Of a DNA stretch of 64,000 nt, positions 61,908 through 64,000 are shown piece by piece. The position numbers were made by a program, and so were the translations under genes. The first letter of the stretch is position 1. Every line of letters starts with the position of its first letter. The DNA lies in contig NZ_BAABGX010000002.1 in assembly GCF_039541795.1 (NCBI RefSeq), positions 496,001 to 560,000 of the forward strand. Direction: 5' to 3'. Below the pieces are notes generated by a model. The model saw only the letters and a list, made by a program, of their open reading frames with translations, ran no database searches and was not told where the DNA came from. The DNA is from Nibribacter koreensis. Its GTDB lineage: Bacteria; Bacteroidota; Bacteroidia; Cytophagales; Hymenobacteraceae.

Positions 61908-64000
61908 ATGACTGACAATACCACCACCCAGGAAGAAGGTCTGTTTGACTCCTTGGCGCATAAATATGTGCCGTACTGGCCTTTGTTCCTCCTATTGTTC
62001 CTACTAGCCATGGCAGGAGCCTGGTCCTATTTGCATTACCTGGCCGTTCCTACCTATGAAACCTCTGCCACCATCATCATCAAAGATGAGAAGAAGGGTG
62101 TAGACGAGTCTAGAATGACCCAGTCCATAGATGCCTTCACCTCTAACAACATCGTAGAAAATGAGATAAAGGTGATTCAATCACGCGCCTTGACCAGACA
62201 GGTAATTGATGACCTGTACCTGTATGCCCCGTTTTATGAAGAAGACAAGTTCAAGGCCATCCCCGCCTATTCTACCTCTCCCATCAAAGTAAAGCTTAAA
62301 ATACCAGAGCAAGCCAAAGAAGTAGAAAAGGTGTATTTTACGTTTGACAAGAAGGCCCGGCAGGTAAAGATTGACGGCAAAAAATACGCCTTGAATACCT
62401 GGTCAGAGACGCCCTATGGCGAGATGATGTTCCTGCCCAATGACAACCAGACAGACCAGCCATCCTTGCCACTGTACTTCTCCATTGTACACCCCAAGAA
62501 AGTAACAGACGGCATCATTGGCAGTTTGTCTATTCAGGCAGAGAACAAATTGTCTACCGCGGTCAATCTTAATTTTACAGACGCCTCTCCGGCCCGGGGT
62601 GAGGACATCCTCAACAAGCTGATTGAAGAATACAACCAGGTGGCCATTGACAAACGCAATGATTTGGCCGCTAAGACGCTAGACTATGTCAACAACCGCA
62701 TCTTACTGGTAGGCAAAGAACTCAAAGAACTTGAAAACCAGATGGTCCAGTACAAGTCCAGCCGCGGCGTGGTAGACTTAAGCGAGCAAGGCAAAATGTA
62801 CCTAAGCAACGTAGGCGAAAGCGACCGCAATCTGTCTGACATCAACCTCCAGTTGGCCATTCTGAGCGAGGTGGAACAATACGTGATGCTCAAAAGCAAT
62901 TCGGCGGGCATGGCGCCCTCTACTTTGGGCATCAAAGACCCAGGCTTAACCCAGCTTCTTCAGAAACTATATGATTCTGAGATGGAGTACCAGCGCCTTA
63001 AAGGCACCACGGCAGAAAACAACCCTATGCTTTTGGCGGTGGTGAGTGAGATAGACCAGATACGCCCTAGCATCCTGGACAACATCCGTAGCCAGCGGTC
63101 TGCCTTACAGGCCAGCAGAGCCAGCATGGCCTCTAACAGCAGTCGGTACAATTCGCAGCTTTCCACCATTCCGCGCAAAGAAAGAGAGCTTTTGGAGATT
63201 AGCCGGCAACAAGCCACTAAGAACGATGCTTACAACTTCCTGCTTCAGAAACGCGAGGAAACCGTATTATCTTATGCGCCCACAGATGAGGACACCCGCA
63301 TTGTAGACATGGCCGAGTCCTCTTTGTACCCAGTGGCCCCCAAGTCTTTGTACATCTACCTGATAGCCGCTGTGCTTTCTTGCGTGATGGGCGTGGTGCT
63401 CATTTCTGGCCGGGAGATGATGAATGGCAAGCTGTTGTTCTTGTCAGAGATCCTGTCTAATACAGACATACCCGTAGTGGCAGAACTGCAGTACACCAAG
63501 ACCAAGGACAAGCTTCACCAAAGACCCACAGACGGCTTTGTAATTGAGGAGTTCAGGCACATGCGGGCCACCATTGGCTTGTTTGGACGCACCTTTGTCA
63601 AGAAGAAAATCATGATCACCTCCAGCATTGCCGGCGAGGGCAAGACCTATGTGAGCACCAACCTGGCGCACAGCCTGGCCTCCTCGGGCAGAAAAGTGGC
63701 CTTATTGGATTTTGACCTGCGCAACCCCTCCACCACGCGCCTGTTTAACCTAACCAATTACAAGGGCATCACAGAATACCTCATGGAAGACATTGAGCCG
63801 TACCAGATCATCAACACTACAGAGTCTGAGAACCTGTATGTGGTACCGGCCGGAGTGTTTGTAGGGGACAGCACAGAACTCTTGCTCAACGGTAAACTGG
63901 AAGACCTCTTCGCTTACCTGGAAAATGAGTTTGACTATATCCTGGTAGACACCGCCCCGGCAGACATCATCTCTGGTGCCTCTGTCCTCACTGAGTTCTG
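61908..64000 (+). CDS. Wzc-type polysaccharide co-polymerase/tyrosine autokinase (cut by window edge)
   Basis: About 697 codons are visible from the ATG at 61908; the frame is open to the end of the window. The Wzz-like N-terminus has one span (YWPLFLLLFLLAMAGAWSYLHYLAV, about 23-47) and YETSATIIIKDEKKGVDESRM. A long periplasmic coiled coil follows, with a second span near residue 475-495 (YIYLIAAVLSCVMGVVLIS). The BY-kinase domain shows Walker A SSIAGEGKT at 572-580, Walker A' LLDFDLRNPS and Walker B YILVDTAPADI. It controls chain length and export with the Wza-type protein. The C-terminal tyrosine cluster lies beyond the window. Confidence 0.93.
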   Translation, partial: MTDNTTTQEEGLFDSLAHKYVPYWPLFLLLFLLAMAGAWSYLHYLAVPTYETSATIIIKDEKKGVDESRMTQSIDAFTSNNIVENEIKVIQSRALTRQVIDDLYLYAPFYEEDKFKAIPAYSTSPIKVKLKIPEQAKEVEKVYFTFDKKARQVKIDGKKYALNTWSETPYGEMMFLPNDNQTDQPSLPLYFSIVHPKKVTDGIIGSLSIQAENKLSTAVNLNFTDASPARGEDILNKLIEEYNQVAIDKRNDLAAKTLDYVNNRILLVGKELKELENQMVQYKSSRGVVDLSEQGKMYLSNVGESDRNLSDINLQLAILSEVEQYVMLKSNSAGMAPSTLGIKDPGLTQLLQKLYDSEMEYQRLKGTTAENNPMLLAVVSEIDQIRPSILDNIRSQRSALQASRASMASNSSRYNSQLSTIPRKERELLEISRQQATKNDAYNFLLQKREETVLSYAPTDEDTRIVDMAESSLYPVAPKSLYIYLIAAVLSCVMGVVLISGREMMNGKLLFLSEILSNTDIPVVAELQYTKTKDKLHQRPTDGFVIEEFRHMRATIGLFGRTFVKKKIMITSSIAGEGKTYVSTNLAHSLASSGRKVALLDFDLRNPSTTRLFNLTNYKGITEYLMEDIEPYQIINTTESENLYVVPAGVFVGDSTELLLNGKLEDLFAYLENEFDYILVDTAPADIISGASVLTEF

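Noticed and set aside
1..64000. tRNA or rRNA genes
   Set aside because: No cloverleaf-like sequence with a matching TTCGAATC-type loop or rRNA signature was seen by eye; a scan would be needed for certainty.
1..64000. Insertion sequences or transposase genes as source of the repeats
   Set aside because: No transposase-like open frame is present in the window, so the repeats cannot be tied to a local element.

Overview
The window looks like chromosomal DNA from a member of the Bacteroidota, most likely Cytophagales/Hymenobacteraceae (Rufibacter-, Nibribacter- or Pontibacter-like; genus is inference). Pointers are: C-terminal type IX secretion (T9SS) sorting domains, TAnnTTTG-type -7 promoter boxes with few Shine-Dalgarno sites, a long-tailed ribosomal protein S16, a DUF2851 protein, an HEIGH-type M57 lipoprotein pair, and Bacteroidota neighbourhoods such as lolA-ftsK, amidase-MlaD next to lptD, and rpsP-rimM-trmD-rplS. 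No rRNA, tRNA, CRISPR array, prophage or intact insertion sequence was seen.

Layout. 1-10.2 kb (all minus strand): start of a nucleoside phosphorylase, trhO, a PglD/NeuD-like acyltransferase, a polytopic membrane protein, DUF2851, pyrF, lolA, ftsK, pyrD. 10.3-13.8 kb (plus): two small membrane proteins and a class A penicillin-binding protein. 13.8-14.8 kb: a gene-free, repeat-packed kilobase. 14.8-17.1 kb (minus): WD40 protein, DivIVA-domain protein and folB as a tight operon, divergent from a phosphopantetheinyl transferase and a redoxin. 18.9-21 kb: two tandem M57 metalloprotease lipoproteins. 21.4-29.4 kb (minus): T9SS subtilase, transglutaminase-like protein, four-helix-bundle protein, acyl-CoA carboxylase beta subunit, MCE/MlaD protein and amidase. 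29.5-39.7 kb (plus): lptD, panB, two small lipoproteins, RluA-type pseudouridine synthase, desaturase, the rpsP operon and a short-chain dehydrogenase. 39.9-49.6 kb: ATP-grasp protein, M20 peptidase, a pyrophosphatase-fold lipoprotein that has lost its catalytic residues, pgi, pirin, a secreted coiled-coil protein, a queD-like gene overlapping folE, and a TIGR01777 epimerase. 50.8-64 kb: an exopolysaccharide locus with a priming glycosyltransferase, two T9SS beta-propeller-like proteins, two divergently placed polysaccharide-lyase lipoproteins, a Wza-type exporter and a Wzc-type co-polymerase/kinase cut by the window edge. Two gene-poor stretches of about 1.2 kb lie before the priming transferase and before the larger T9SS protein.

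The most striking non-coding signal is a 38-nt palindrome (17-nt arms CGTTTTTGGCCTGTTTT / AAAACAGGCCAAAAACG around a 4-nt loop), present in about 20 copies in 64 kb. Every copy is intergenic and nearly every copy is exactly 38 nt. Many sit next to a gene-specific terminator hairpin so that the CGTTTTT end supplies its T-run; others lie in promoter regions. Several weaker intergenic repeat families co-occur with it.

Functionally, most genes are housekeeping: pyrimidine, folate/pterin and pantothenate synthesis, tRNA and rRNA modification, envelope biogenesis and cell division. The right end is the accessory part: a surface-polysaccharide system that pairs synthesis and export genes with its own lyases and secreted binding or adhesion proteins.
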